Positions 19,213 to 29,050 of a stretch of DNA of 64,000 bases are shown piece by piece. Every line of letters starts with the position of its first letter. Position 1 is the stretch's first letter. This DNA comes from Polaromonas sp. C04 (GTDB lineage Bacteria; Pseudomonadota; Gammaproteobacteria; Burkholderiales; Burkholderiaceae_C): assembly GCF_002002705.1 (NCBI RefSeq), contig NZ_MUNS01000040.1:1-64000 (forward strand), read 5' to 3'. The position numbers and the translations under genes are program-made. Under the pieces are notes generated by a model that worked only from the letters and a program-made list of their open reading frames with translations, did not search any database and was not told the origin of the DNA.

Positions 19213-21987
19213 CTACAAGCCTTTCAGCAGCGTTGCCACTTCCGCCTGCGCCGTAAACCTATCGCCCAGCTTGCCCAACTCCTCCAGTTCCTTCCTGGCC
19301 AGATCCTTGTTGCCCGCCTTGATATTGATTTTCGCCAGATTCAGTTTGAACGCGGTATTTCCCGGCTGCAGGGCCAGCGCCTTGTTTTGAAGCTCCAGCG
19401 CCTTTGCATAGTTGCCCTTGTCCGCCAGCAGCATGGCCAGGGTGTCCATGAAGGCCGGCTGATTGGGCGCCAGCACGTTGGCCTTCTCGGCGTAGCCGAT
19501 GGCATCGTCCTTGTTGAGCTTGGCGCTCACCCACGCCAGATTGTTATAGGCGCCGGCATTGTTCGGCTGCAATTTGACGACGGCCGCAAAGTGCTGGCTG
19601 GCGCTGGCGTAGTCCTTGAGCGCAATGGCCCGGTCACCCAGGTAAAACAGGAAGGCCACGTCCTTGGGGTTGTCCTTCTGCCAGGTGGATGAAAGCCTGT
19701 CTGCTTCTGCGCCTTTGCCGGAGGCCAGCAAAACAGAATGCAGCTTGACGGCCAATTCGGGCGAATTCACCTGCTTCAACCCGGCACGGTAAGCCGCCGC
19801 AGCGCCATCCCAGTTTTTCTGCGAAGCGTCGATGTCGCCTTCCAGCACGTACCCAACGGCTTCGCGAGGCCGTTGCTTTTGCACGGTACGCGCCACGTCC
19901 AGCGCAGCCTGCGTCTTCTTCCCATCCAGATCAAGCACGATCAGCGCACGCTGCGCCTCAAGAAAATCCGGCTTGATCTCCAGCGCTTTTTGCAGGCTCT
20001 GTGCCGCAGCATCCTTGTTTTTCTCCGCCATGTGCACGCCCGCCAGGCGCATGAGCGGCTGCGGCGACAGCGGCTGCATGTCGGCCAGTTTGTTGTAGGT
20101 GGTCACGGCCTGGTTGAATTCGCCCGATGCCTGCTGCGTACGGCCCAAGGCATCGAGAACGTCGGGGCTGTCCGGCAATGCGGCAACGGCGTTTTGGGCC
20201 ACGGATGAAGCCTGTTTGACGTCTTTATTGCGCAGATAGAAGTCAATCAGCAGCAGACGTGGCGTTGCCTGGGTAGGGTCGGCCGTCACCGCATTGCCCA
20301 AAAGCTTGGCGACTTCATCCGGTTTGGCGCCCGACGTTGCCGCCAGCTCGGCCAACGCAACCCAAGCCTGGCCACTCTTGGGGTTCTTCTGCAAAACTGC
20401 CTCGAACCGCTTTTTGGCGTCCTCAGGTTTTTTGTCGGCAACGTCCAGACCGGCCAGACTGGCGACTGCCGGAAAGTAGTCCGGGTCTATCGTCAAGGCC
20501 CGCTCGAAGCTTTTTCGTGCCCCCGCGGTGTCTTGCATGGCCTGCAGCGTTCTGCCCTGCAGGAATGCGGCCAGGGGTTTGTCGGGCTGCTTTTTCTCAA
20601 GACCGTCGATGGCCTTCAACGCCTTGTCATACTCCTGGCGCCGCAGGTGTGCGCTGATCAGGGCCAGGTCCGCCGTGATGCCCGGGTCGGAGACGGCAAT
20701 ATTTTGCAATTCCGCAAATGCAGTGTCTGTGGCGCCTTGCATCATGTGGGTCAGCGCCACGGCGGTCCGCTTCCTGCCATCCTTGGGTGCCTGCTGCACC
20801 GCCTTCTCGAAGTAGTTCTGCGCCTGTTTCAGATCGCCATTTTGCAGATAGACCTCGCCGGCCACTGAAAGCAACTCGGGATCGGTGGTGTCCGGCTTCA
20901 ACGCGGGAAGCAAGGTCGTCATCGCCTTGGCTGGCTGCCCCGAGCGCAGATAGGTCACCACCAGCAGGCGACGAGCCAGAGCCAGGTTAGGCGCAGCCTG
21001 CAGGGCGCGGCTCAAATAGTCCTGCGCGGCAGGCAATGCATTCAGTTGAAGCTCCACGGCACCTGCCAATTGCAAGACCTGGATATTCGCGGGCGCGGCC
21101 GCCAAAACCTGCTGCGTCAAGTCCCGCGCCGATTTGAAGTCTTTTTTCTGAAAGGCCAGTTGAGCCTCCAGGTATTTGGTCTGTGGCTGATTCGGCGCCA
21201 GCTTTTTCAACGACTCGACCTGCTTGTCTGCTTCCGCCATCTTGCCCTGCTGCAGCAGGGTCGTGACCAGGGCCGCATGGGCGGCCAGAAAATCCGGCTT
21301 GATTTCCAGGGATTTCCGGTAAGCCGCCACAGCCTCGTCATCCTGCTTTTTGGCATACAACAAAATGTCGCCCTTGAGCTTCCAGGCCTCGAAACTCCTG
21401 GGCGATTTGGCAAGCACGTCGTCCACCATGGCCAGCGCCCCATCGAAATCTCCCCGGCGCGCCTTTTCCCCCGCCTCGGCGACAAGCGCCGGCGCGTAGC
21501 CGGGCGCGGCCGCCAGCGCGGCATCCAGAGCCGCTTGTGCGAGGTCAGGCTTGTCCTGCATGGCATAGGCAGAGGCCAGCGTCATCTGCAGGCTTGCCTT
21601 GGCCTGCGGCGCACCCAGTACCGTACCGGAGAACTCATCGGTTATTTTCTTGGCCTGCCCCTGGGCGAGCATGGACTGTGCCAATGGCGGAATCACCGCC
21701 GTTGGCGGATATTTCAAGTCCAGCGCCTTGCGCAACTCGGTTTCCGCACCCACAGGGTCGCCACTCTCGAGCAGCGTGCTGCCCAGCAAAAAACGCGCCT
21801 CCGGCAAGTTCGGATCACTCTGCAGCGCATTTTTGATCTGGATGACCGCCGCCTTGCGATCGTTCTTTGCCAAATACTCTTTGGCAGACACGATCATCGC
21901 TTCAGGCTTCTGACCGCAGCCAGCCAGCAGCAGCGCAACCAGCAGTGCCGGCACTGTCATGCATCTATAGGGTTTTCCGGAAGTCAT
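19213..21987 (-). CDS. prsT: PEP-CTERM/exosortase A system TPR-repeat lipoprotein PrsT
   Basis: About 924 aa. The signal peptide ends in the lipobox LLLAGCGQ, so the protein is lipidated at Cys. Almost the whole mature part is TPR repeats (for example KNALQSDPNLPEARFLLGST, YRKSLEIKPDFLAAHAALV, SFERALTIDPDYFPAVASLA, ALALQPGNTAFKLNLAKI). PrsT is the large TPR lipoprotein found with PrsK and PrsR beside exosortase-A polysaccharide loci, probably a scaffold on the periplasmic side of a membrane. Start at 21987 chosen for an AAGGGCG ribosome site; 22035 and 21963 are alternatives. It lies 49 bp downstream of prsR. Confidence 0.93.
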   Translation of the reverse strand: MTSGKPYRCMTVPALLVALLLAGCGQKPEAMIVSAKEYLAKNDRKAAVIQIKNALQSDPNLPEARFLLGSTLLESGDPVGAETELRKALDLKYPPTAVIPPLAQSMLAQGQAKKITDEFSGTVLGAPQAKASLQMTLASAYAMQDKPDLAQAALDAALAAAPGYAPALVAEAGEKARRGDFDGALAMVDDVLAKSPRSFEAWKLKGDILLYAKKQDDEAVAAYRKSLEIKPDFLAAHAALVTTLLQQGKMAEADKQVESLKKLAPNQPQTKYLEAQLAFQKKDFKSARDLTQQVLAAAPANIQVLQLAGAVELQLNALPAAQDYLSRALQAAPNLALARRLLVVTYLRSGQPAKAMTTLLPALKPDTTDPELLSVAGEVYLQNGDLKQAQNYFEKAVQQAPKDGRKRTAVALTHMMQGATDTAFAELQNIAVSDPGITADLALISAHLRRQEYDKALKAIDGLEKKQPDKPLAAFLQGRTLQAMQDTAGARKSFERALTIDPDYFPAVASLAGLDVADKKPEDAKKRFEAVLQKNPKSGQAWVALAELAATSGAKPDEVAKLLGNAVTADPTQATPRLLLIDFYLRNKDVKQASSVAQNAVAALPDSPDVLDALGRTQQASGEFNQAVTTYNKLADMQPLSPQPLMRLAGVHMAEKNKDAAAQSLQKALEIKPDFLEAQRALIVLDLDGKKTQAALDVARTVQKQRPREAVGYVLEGDIDASQKNWDGAAAAYRAGLKQVNSPELAVKLHSVLLASGKGAEADRLSSTWQKDNPKDVAFLFYLGDRAIALKDYASASQHFAAVVKLQPNNAGAYNNLAWVSAKLNKDDAIGYAEKANVLAPNQPAFMDTLAMLLADKGNYAKALELQNKALALQPGNTAFKLNLAKINIKAGNKDLARKELEELGKLGDRFTAQAEVATLLKGL

Positions 21988-22036
21988 TGTTAACGCCCTT
22001 AAAGTGGATTCAGAAATTTCAGGTTGTGGTTTCAAG

Positions 22037-23398
22037 CTACTTCAAACCCAGCCGGTACATCAAATCGTAAAGCGTCGGCCGGGTCACGCCCAGCAAGTCA
22101 GCCGCCTTGGCCATATTGCCATTGACGCGGCCCAAGGCTGCAATGATCGCCTGCTTGTCTGCGTTATCACGAATATTGCGCAGATCCAGTGACGTATCGA
22201 TTTCATCGGCCACGGAGTCTGCCAGGCCGATATCTTCACTGGAGATCTGGCTGCCTTCTGCCATGATCACGGCACGCCTGATGCAATTTTCAAGTTCGCG
22301 GATATTGCCCGGCCATGAGTACTGTTCAATCGCCCTGACGGCATCTTCGCGAAGCGTCATGGCGGAGCGCTTTTGCTCCTGCGCAAAGCGTCGCACGAAG
22401 GCATGCGCCAGCAGCGCCGCGTCCCCCACGCGGGCACGCAGCGGCGGAATTTTGACCACGATCTCGGCCAGCCGGTAATACAAATCCTCGCGGAATCGGC
22501 TCTCCTTGGCGAGCGCATTCAAATCCTGGTGGGTGGCGCAAACGATACGCACATCCACCGGTATTTCCTGCCGGCCACCCACGCGTTCTATCGTTCTTTC
22601 CTGCAAAAACCGCAGCAGCTTGGCCTGCAACGAAAACGGCAGATCGCCAATCTCGTCCAGCATCAGCGTGCCGCCATGGGCCATTTCAATTTTGCCCAGC
22701 GTTGTTTTTGCTGCACCGGTAAACGCGCCCTTCTCATACCCGAACAACTCGCTTTCCAGCAGATTTTCCGGTATGGCAGCGCAGTTGATGGCCACAAATT
22801 TTTCAGCGCGCCGGGGCGACGACTGGTGCAGTCCACGCGCCAGCAATTCCTTGCCGGTGCCGCTTTCACCGAGCAGCATGACGGTGGCGTTGCTGCTTGC
22901 CACTTTTTCGATGGTGCGGCAGATGCGCAGCACCTCCGGGTCGCGCGTCATCAAGCCTGACAGGGCGTCGGGCTGGTACATGCCCTGCAGACGCCGGTTT
23001 TCGCTTTGCAACTCAAACAATTTGAAGGCCCGCTCCACCGTCAGGTTGAGCAACTCCGGCTCGAACGGCTTGGCCAGAAAATCATAGGCACCCATGGCCA
23101 CGGCACGCAAGGCATTCGCCTGGTCGTTTTGCCCGGTCAGGACAATCACCTTGATGTCCGGGTCAAAGGCCATGACCTGCTCCAGCAGCCTGAACCCCTC
23201 GGAGACCGAATCTGCATCCGGCGGCAGGCCCAGGTCCATCGTCAGCACCGCGGGCGCACTTTTGCGCAGTTGCTGCAGCGCGCTTTCCCGGTCATGGGCA
23301 GTCACCGATTCAAAGCGATCCAGCGACCATTTGATCTGCTTTTGCAGTGACAGGTCGTCCTCCACAATCAGCAACGAACGTGTTTTTTCCAAGGTCAT
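22037..23398 (-). CDS. prsR: PEP-CTERM-box sigma-54 response regulator PrsR
   Basis: Protein of 453 aa. Receiver domain at residues 1-120 (phospho-acceptor Asp in TMDLGLPPDAD). AAA+ sigma-54 activator domain at about 150-375 (Walker A GESGTGKE, GAFTGA loop, Walker B GGTLMLDEIGDL). Fis-type helix-turn-helix at the C-terminus (NMAKAADLLGVTRPTLYDLM). It activates sigma-54 promoters of exosortase/PEP-CTERM genes. It overlaps prsK by 4 bp (23395-23398) and is its partner. I did not find a convincing -24/-12 promoter in this window. Confidence 0.96.
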   Translation of the reverse strand: MTLEKTRSLLIVEDDLSLQKQIKWSLDRFESVTAHDRESALQQLRKSAPAVLTMDLGLPPDADSVSEGFRLLEQVMAFDPDIKVIVLTGQNDQANALRAVAMGAYDFLAKPFEPELLNLTVERAFKLFELQSENRRLQGMYQPDALSGLMTRDPEVLRICRTIEKVASSNATVMLLGESGTGKELLARGLHQSSPRRAEKFVAINCAAIPENLLESELFGYEKGAFTGAAKTTLGKIEMAHGGTLMLDEIGDLPFSLQAKLLRFLQERTIERVGGRQEIPVDVRIVCATHQDLNALAKESRFREDLYYRLAEIVVKIPPLRARVGDAALLAHAFVRRFAQEQKRSAMTLREDAVRAIEQYSWPGNIRELENCIRRAVIMAEGSQISSEDIGLADSVADEIDTSLDLRNIRDNADKQAIIAALGRVNGNMAKAADLLGVTRPTLYDLMYRLGLK

Positions 23399-25521
23399 GA
23401 AGTTTCCAGCAAATGAAGGTCCGATTCGTTCCGGGTTTCAAACAGGGGCAACAGTATGGTGATGGTGGTGCCGCGCCCCAGTTCGCTGCCAACCTCGATG
23501 TGACCTCCCAATTCCTGCACGTACTGAAAACTTTCATACGCGCCTATCCCCATGCCGGCCTGCTTGGTGCTCTGAAATGGCTTGAACAACCGCTCGCGGA
23601 CGAAATCCTGCGACATGCCCGCGCCCGTATCCTTCACCACCACCTTCGCCTGACCGCTGACCCGCTCCAGCGTCAGCCAGACCCGACCGTTTGCGTCCGT
23701 GGCATCCAAAGCGTTTTGCACCACATGGCCGATCACGCGCTCGAGTCGCTCTTCATGGCCGCGAGTGACAACCTGGCCGTCCAACTGGAGTTCGAGCTTT
23801 CTGCCCCGCCCCGCCGCAACCGCCTCGATACGCTCGATGATGGCGCCCAGATTCACCCCGACAGCAGTCCCGGGCGGCGTCGCTCCTTCGCGCAACTGCA
23901 TCATCATCTGCCGCATCTTGTCCAGTGAGTTCTCGACTGTCGTTAACATGTCCTGCTGGAACTCGGGGTTGTGACTCAATCGTTTGGCATTCTTCATCAT
24001 CAACGAGAGCTGCGTCACGATATTTTTCAGATCGTGCACCACAAAAGCCGACATGCGATTGAAGGCGTCAAATTTTCGCACCTCCAGTAGCGCTTCCGTC
24101 GCCTGCATCTGCGCCAGGAAACTGGCCGCCTGCCGACCCGCCGTTTTCAGCAGGTCATTGACCTCCCAATTCACGTCCACGCGCGTGCGTGCGCTGGCCA
24201 GCACCACAAAACCAATCAGCTGCTCGCCCGCCATCAGCGGCACGACCAGCCATGCATGCGCCAGCTCCTGCAGCCAGGTCGGCAGCTTCAATTGCCCATA
24301 GCGACGGGAATAAGAGCGGTACTCTTCCAGGTTGATCACCCAGCCGCTGGTCGCCATGAACTGGCACAGCGGCGAGTCGACACCCTCGACTTCCACGGTC
24401 TGTGCCAGGTTCCAGCGCGCGGTCTGCTGGAACCCGCTACCACCACGCGCTCTCAGCCACAAACCGCCAGCGGGACTCTCCAGCATGTTGGCCAGGCCCC
24501 GAATCACCTGCTGGCCCATCTCCTGCGGCGAATTCTGGGCCGACAGGGTGCGCGTAAATTTCAGCCATTCCTCACGGTAGTCAAAACGATAGCGAAAAAA
24601 ATGTTTGCTCAAAAATACCCGCAGCTTGGCACGCATTGCGCCCGACAAGCCCAACATCAGCAGGACCATCAGCGCAAAAAATATCAGGCCCAACTGCAGC
24701 GCACGCCCCCAATCGCCGCCGAAGTAGCGGATGTAGTAACCGACCGCCGAAATGAAGGTCAGATACAGCCCGGCCATCAGCAGCGTGGCGGTCTGGAAAG
24801 CCGCTCTGGGCGACATGTGAATTTTGGAAATCCAGTCACGACGCCGTGACATTGACAGCACTAGGAGCGGAACAACCAGGGTATGCACCGCGCCACGAAT
24901 ACTGAGGGCATCGGTGTCCAGGCGGTTGAATAAAACCGCTTCGGAGAACACATACAAATCAAACAAAAACGCGCTGAACAAGCCCAGGCACAAGGGTTTG
25001 ATGTTCCAGCGCGAGTCTTCCGTCACATTGCGGAACACCTGCTCGAGCAAGACCAGCGCAAACACCGGCGAGACCATCTCGCCAAACAGGATCCAGCGTG
25101 AGGTCTGGCCAAAAACGCCGACCTGCAAGGTACTGAGCAGCAGCGCCAGCAGCCCAAAGCACACCACCGCCACGGCAGCGGGCGTCATCCAGCGCATGCC
25201 GGCTGGTTTGCTAATCGCGCCGACGCCACTGGCGCCGTTTGCCCCCAGCAAGATCAACAAAAATGCATACCAGCAGCCGTACCTGGCAATGTCCGCCAGG
25301 ATGCTGAAAGACAACAAGGCCGGCATGCCCGTCCACAAGAACGCCAGCCCCAACCAGCCCCACAACGCGCTCGACGTGATCGCCGCCAGGACCGTCGTTT
25401 TGGACCAGTCGCGCAGCGAACGCAAATAGCCGGTCTGAAGCAGCCACAGGGCAAAGCCCGTGTAAGCGAGACCGACCAGGCCATAGCCCCATGCGGTCAG
25501 GACGAGGTTGCCGCTGTCCAT
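23395..25521 (-). CDS. prsK: PEP-CTERM system histidine kinase PrsK
   Basis: Protein of 708 aa. The N-terminal 300 residues are a chain of hydrophobic segments (a membrane sensor of many helices). A GAF-like region follows (about 340-480). The kinase core has H-box FVVHDLKNIVTQLSL, N-box VIGHVVQNALDA, G1 VVKDTGAGMS and G2 GMGIGAYES. It phosphorylates PrsR, encoded immediately downstream with a 4-bp overlap. It lies 4 bp after the EpsB-type transferase gene, so the regulator genes share a transcript with polysaccharide genes. Confidence 0.96.
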   Translation of the reverse strand: MDSGNLVLTAWGYGLVGLAYTGFALWLLQTGYLRSLRDWSKTTVLAAITSSALWGWLGLAFLWTGMPALLSFSILADIARYGCWYAFLLILLGANGASGVGAISKPAGMRWMTPAAVAVVCFGLLALLLSTLQVGVFGQTSRWILFGEMVSPVFALVLLEQVFRNVTEDSRWNIKPLCLGLFSAFLFDLYVFSEAVLFNRLDTDALSIRGAVHTLVVPLLVLSMSRRRDWISKIHMSPRAAFQTATLLMAGLYLTFISAVGYYIRYFGGDWGRALQLGLIFFALMVLLMLGLSGAMRAKLRVFLSKHFFRYRFDYREEWLKFTRTLSAQNSPQEMGQQVIRGLANMLESPAGGLWLRARGGSGFQQTARWNLAQTVEVEGVDSPLCQFMATSGWVINLEEYRSYSRRYGQLKLPTWLQELAHAWLVVPLMAGEQLIGFVVLASARTRVDVNWEVNDLLKTAGRQAASFLAQMQATEALLEVRKFDAFNRMSAFVVHDLKNIVTQLSLMMKNAKRLSHNPEFQQDMLTTVENSLDKMRQMMMQLREGATPPGTAVGVNLGAIIERIEAVAAGRGRKLELQLDGQVVTRGHEERLERVIGHVVQNALDATDANGRVWLTLERVSGQAKVVVKDTGAGMSQDFVRERLFKPFQSTKQAGMGIGAYESFQYVQELGGHIEVGSELGRGTTITILLPLFETRNESDLHLLETS

Positions 25522-25525
25522 GGTG

Positions 25526-26914
25526 CTACTGCGCGCCCTTGCCCATCAGAACCACGCCCACCGTTTCAAACAGCACCACGAGATCAAGAAACAGGGAGTG
25601 GTTTTTAACGTAGTAGAGGTCGTACTGCAATTTTTCGACCGCGTCCTCAACGGAAGCCCCGTAGTGGTAGCGCACCTGCGCCCACCCCGTCACACCAGGC
25701 TTGACGCTCTGGCGTACCGCAAAATACGGTATTTCCTGCGTCAGCTTGTCCACAAAAAACGGCCGCTCCGGGCGGGGGCCAACCAGACTCATGTCGCCCC
25801 TGAGAACATTAAAGAGCTGCGGCAACTCGTCGATGCGAACCCTGCGCAACCACCGACCCACCCGTGTGACCCGGCTGTCGGTCGCAGAGGCCCATACCGG
25901 CTGCCCGTCTTTCTCGGCGTCGGTGCGCATGCTGCGAAGTTTCACCACGCTAAAAAGCCGCCCGTTCAGCCCCACGCGCTCCTGCCGGTACAAGATCGGG
26001 CCAGCGCTCTCGAGTTTGATCAAAACCGCGGCCACCAGCAAGATGGGGGCGGCGACCATCGTCAATACAGAGGCACACACGATGTCAAAGAGGCGTTTGG
26101 TGATGGTGCGCATCACGCCCTGGTCAAATCCTTCGCCAAAGATCAGCCATCCAGCAGATACCGAATCGAGCCTGATCTGGCCCAGTGTCATTTCAAAGTA
26201 GGTGGCAGTGTCAACCACCCGCACCCCCTGCAGCTTGCAGTCGAGCAGTTCGCGCATCGGCATGCTGCCACCTCGGCGCTCGGTCAGGGCCACCACAATC
26301 TCATCGACCCGCGCCTGCTGCACGACATCGGTCAATGATTTGTCGCGCGGCAAAACCGCCCAGCCCGAGACTTCGGTCACAACCTCGTTGGGGCTGGCAT
26401 AGTAGCCCACCAGATCGACGTTGGGGTCCGACTTTTTCAGGGTCTGGCCGACCAGCCTCGCGCCCTTGCCCGAGCCGTAAATCAATACCCGCTGGCGTAT
26501 CAGTGCACGCGGTCCGATATGCGTCGCATAGATACGGTGCATCAGCATGATGATCAAGCCGCCCAACAGCACCAGCATGAACACCTTGCCGTTTTGCAGC
26601 TTCACCGGGGAGAGATGAAAAATGGCGTAAGACAGGGGCAGCGCCAGGAACAGCACAAGCGCCCCGCGAGCGCTCGTCTGGCTCACCGTGCGGCTGTGCA
26701 CCCGGTCATACAGTCCAAGGCTCGAATTGATCATCAATATCGCCACCGCGAACAAGACGGCGGTGGTCCACAGGATGGACACGACCGGCTGGTTACCCAC
26801 GCCAGCCACTTGGTACAGGATGGCAACCACGACGGTAAACGACACCAGACCCAGGTCGAGAATGATGTGGAAAAACGTGCGTTTATGAAAATAACAATTG
26901 AAAATTTTTATCAT
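25526..26914 (-). CDS. Exosortase-associated sugar transferase, EpsB/WcaJ type
   Basis: About 462 aa. An N-terminal region with four to five membrane helices and a Rossmann-like CoA-binding segment (VLIYGSGKGARLVGQTLK) precedes the C-terminal bacterial sugar transferase domain. That domain has KRLFDIVCASVLTMVAAPIL, VKLRSMRTDAE, RVRIDELPQLFNVLRGDMSLVGP.RPERP and KPGVTGWAQV. It moves a sugar phosphate to undecaprenyl phosphate and so starts repeat-unit synthesis at the inner membrane. The length and domain order match the EpsB group of PEP-CTERM loci. Start at 26914 (MIKIFNCYF); an in-frame start at 26935 would add seven residues. Confidence 0.93.
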   Translation of the reverse strand: MIKIFNCYFHKRTFFHIILDLGLVSFTVVVAILYQVAGVGNQPVVSILWTTAVLFAVAILMINSSLGLYDRVHSRTVSQTSARGALVLFLALPLSYAIFHLSPVKLQNGKVFMLVLLGGLIIMLMHRIYATHIGPRALIRQRVLIYGSGKGARLVGQTLKKSDPNVDLVGYYASPNEVVTEVSGWAVLPRDKSLTDVVQQARVDEIVVALTERRGGSMPMRELLDCKLQGVRVVDTATYFEMTLGQIRLDSVSAGWLIFGEGFDQGVMRTITKRLFDIVCASVLTMVAAPILLVAAVLIKLESAGPILYRQERVGLNGRLFSVVKLRSMRTDAEKDGQPVWASATDSRVTRVGRWLRRVRIDELPQLFNVLRGDMSLVGPRPERPFFVDKLTQEIPYFAVRQSVKPGVTGWAQVRYHYGASVEDAVEKLQYDLYYVKNHSLFLDLVVLFETVGVVLMGKGAQ

Positions 26915-27058
26915 GCTGAAGCTCCCCATCGCCAAGCCAGGCCGCAGGCGCGGCCCTTATCCTGACTTACGCCCAGAGCCGTGCCGCAGCACCGCGGTAA
27001 CAGGTGGCCAAAACGCCCATGTTACCCACCATTACAAGCACGACCAAGATATCCGGGA

Positions 27059-29038
27059 TCATTCGACGTCTTGCGTTGTCTGGATGGCATAGATCGCCAT
27101 CAAAAAGAAAAGAAAAGCCACGCGCGGCACATCCATCAAGCTGCTCACCGCGCCCAGCAACAGCGCCCCGCACAACGAAGCGGCCAGGTAGGGCGATAGC
27201 GGCAACAAGCGCCCCCGGCCCGTTGTCAGGCGCCCAACCGCATAGACCAGCAGCGCCGCCAAAATCAGCAAACCCGCCAACCCCCGCTCAACCAGCACCT
27301 CAAGAAAAAGATTGTCCAGATGCCAAGGCAGGAAATAAGCCTGGGCCGCAGGAAACCAGTGCGCCATCCCTTGGGTGAAGCTGCCGTTTTCAAGCAACTC
27401 CTTGCCCAGTGATCCGATCAAGTGGACATTGTCAACATCCACAGCCCCCCCGGCATTGCCGACCGACAGCGAAAACAGGCGCAAGCGTGATGCATTCCAC
27501 GTTTTCGCCGTCAACGTCGAGCCCTGTAATGGGAGTGTTAGCGCTTGCCATTCGGTTGCATCCGGGGAAACCCTGACGTAGGCAGCCTGGCAACGCCCGT
27601 CATACAGCAAATGCCGTTCACACAATTCCAGATGGAGATCGGCTTCATGCGTGACTCTCACCTCCAGCCCAACCCAGTGCGGGCCGCTGGACGCCGCACT
27701 GACACGCTGCGTCAGCGCGTACAGCCCGCCCAACTCCGGCCGGGTCGCGGGGCCGCGCACGGTCACAAAATCATGGGGACGCTCACCCGGCCCCAGCTCC
27801 TCGTGCCGCTTGACGCTGCCCGAGAATTCACCGTTGGGCACGCGCGCCGCATAGTTGGCGGGCAGTCGCCCAAGTCCCTTGCCCAGCCACCATTGAGCGG
27901 GACCCTCCAGCAGGCCGAGGCCATGGCGCCAATGCGCGAGCCGGCCCGTCAGGTCGCGGTCAGTGCTGCTCAGACGCTGTGACATGAAGGAGCCGCCGCC
28001 GACGGCCAGCACCTCGGCCGCCAGCGCCAGCGCCAGCAGCAAACCTGCCTTGCCGCGCCAGCTCCCAAGCCCGTGCCGTCGCCACGCACTGGTCAAAAAC
28101 ACCCGCAGTTCGAACCCGGACCTTTGCGCCCGCAGCAGCAAGCCGAGCAGCACCAGCGAGCCTGCCACCGCAAAATAAACGCCACGGGAAAACGTGGTCG
28201 AACAGGCGTACGCCACGACCAGGGCCAGCGCCGCAGCACCCGCCCAAGGCAAGGGGCGACGCGCGGCGACCAGCGCCCACACCACAAAGGGCGACGTCAA
28301 CGCCAGGTAGGCATCGATCGCCGCGCCGCCCACATGCATTTCCCAAAACAGGGCAACGGTACGGTAATGCTCGGAAAAATCGAACAAGCCGGGAAATGCC
28401 GCCCGCTCCCATACCACTGCCAGCGCAACCACAGTCAATCCCAGCACCATTCCGGTGGCCAGGCGCTGGCCCGCCAACACCCTGGCGCGGGCAAGCTCCT
28501 GCTGCAGCAAGGGGATCAGCATCAGCGCAAAGCCGAGGCTCTTGAAGACGCGCAAGCTGTTCAACGGATCGGTATAGCCGGCGAACCAGTCGAAGGAAAA
28601 CCCGCCCGCGTCGGCAAATCCGCGCAGCAACGCCAGCAGGCCAGAGGCGGCCAGCAAAACCGTGATCCCTAAAAACGCAGGCGGCAATCTTTTCAACCCG
28701 GAGGTGGCGTCAGCGTAGAAAGACCACGCCAGCCGGACATAGCCGCCGGCCAGCGTCCCCAGCAGCAGAATGTCAAATTCCTCAAAAACCAGCCATCCGG
28801 TCCAGGGCGAGAAGTTCAAAAAGGGCAGACAGGCAGGCACCACCAGCAGCCAGACTCCTGGGCGGCAGGCGACCACGAAACACCACAGCGCAAAAATAGC
28901 CAGCGCCGCGCCGGGCCACAACGGGTGATGCCAGGCCAGTACCACCCCGGCTGCACCGCTGATCAGGGCCACGAGCAGACTGACCAGCGCCTTCAGCGTT
29001 CCGCCTTGCAATGGGCTGGGTGGGTGGCCAACTAGCAA
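27059..29038 (-). CDS. O-antigen ligase/Wzy-like polymerase, exosortase locus, first paralogue
   Basis: Protein of 659 aa with about ten or more membrane helices and the Wzy_C-type segment around TFSRGVYFAVAGSLVLLG. A large periplasmic insertion (residues about 370-560) contains a carbohydrate-binding-like beta region (LRLFSLSVGNAGGAVDVDNVHLIGS). Likely role: polymerise or ligate lipid-linked repeat units. It is clearly paralogous to the N-terminal two thirds of the protein encoded at 45113-48625: shared WTGWLVFEEFDILLLG, GFADAGGFSFDWF and LFWEMHVGGAAIDAYLALT. The start at 29038 lies 12 bp after the decarboxylase stop. A later, non-ATG start is possible. Confidence 0.85.
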   Translation of the reverse strand: MLVGHPPSPLQGGTLKALVSLLVALISGAAGVVLAWHHPLWPGAALAIFALWCFVVACRPGVWLLVVPACLPFLNFSPWTGWLVFEEFDILLLGTLAGGYVRLAWSFYADATSGLKRLPPAFLGITVLLAASGLLALLRGFADAGGFSFDWFAGYTDPLNSLRVFKSLGFALMLIPLLQQELARARVLAGQRLATGMVLGLTVVALAVVWERAAFPGLFDFSEHYRTVALFWEMHVGGAAIDAYLALTSPFVVWALVAARRPLPWAGAAALALVVAYACSTTFSRGVYFAVAGSLVLLGLLLRAQRSGFELRVFLTSAWRRHGLGSWRGKAGLLLALALAAEVLAVGGGSFMSQRLSSTDRDLTGRLAHWRHGLGLLEGPAQWWLGKGLGRLPANYAARVPNGEFSGSVKRHEELGPGERPHDFVTVRGPATRPELGGLYALTQRVSAASSGPHWVGLEVRVTHEADLHLELCERHLLYDGRCQAAYVRVSPDATEWQALTLPLQGSTLTAKTWNASRLRLFSLSVGNAGGAVDVDNVHLIGSLGKELLENGSFTQGMAHWFPAAQAYFLPWHLDNLFLEVLVERGLAGLLILAALLVYAVGRLTTGRGRLLPLSPYLAASLCGALLLGAVSSLMDVPRVAFLFFLMAIYAIQTTQDVE

Positions 29039-29050
29039 AGCGGCGCGGTC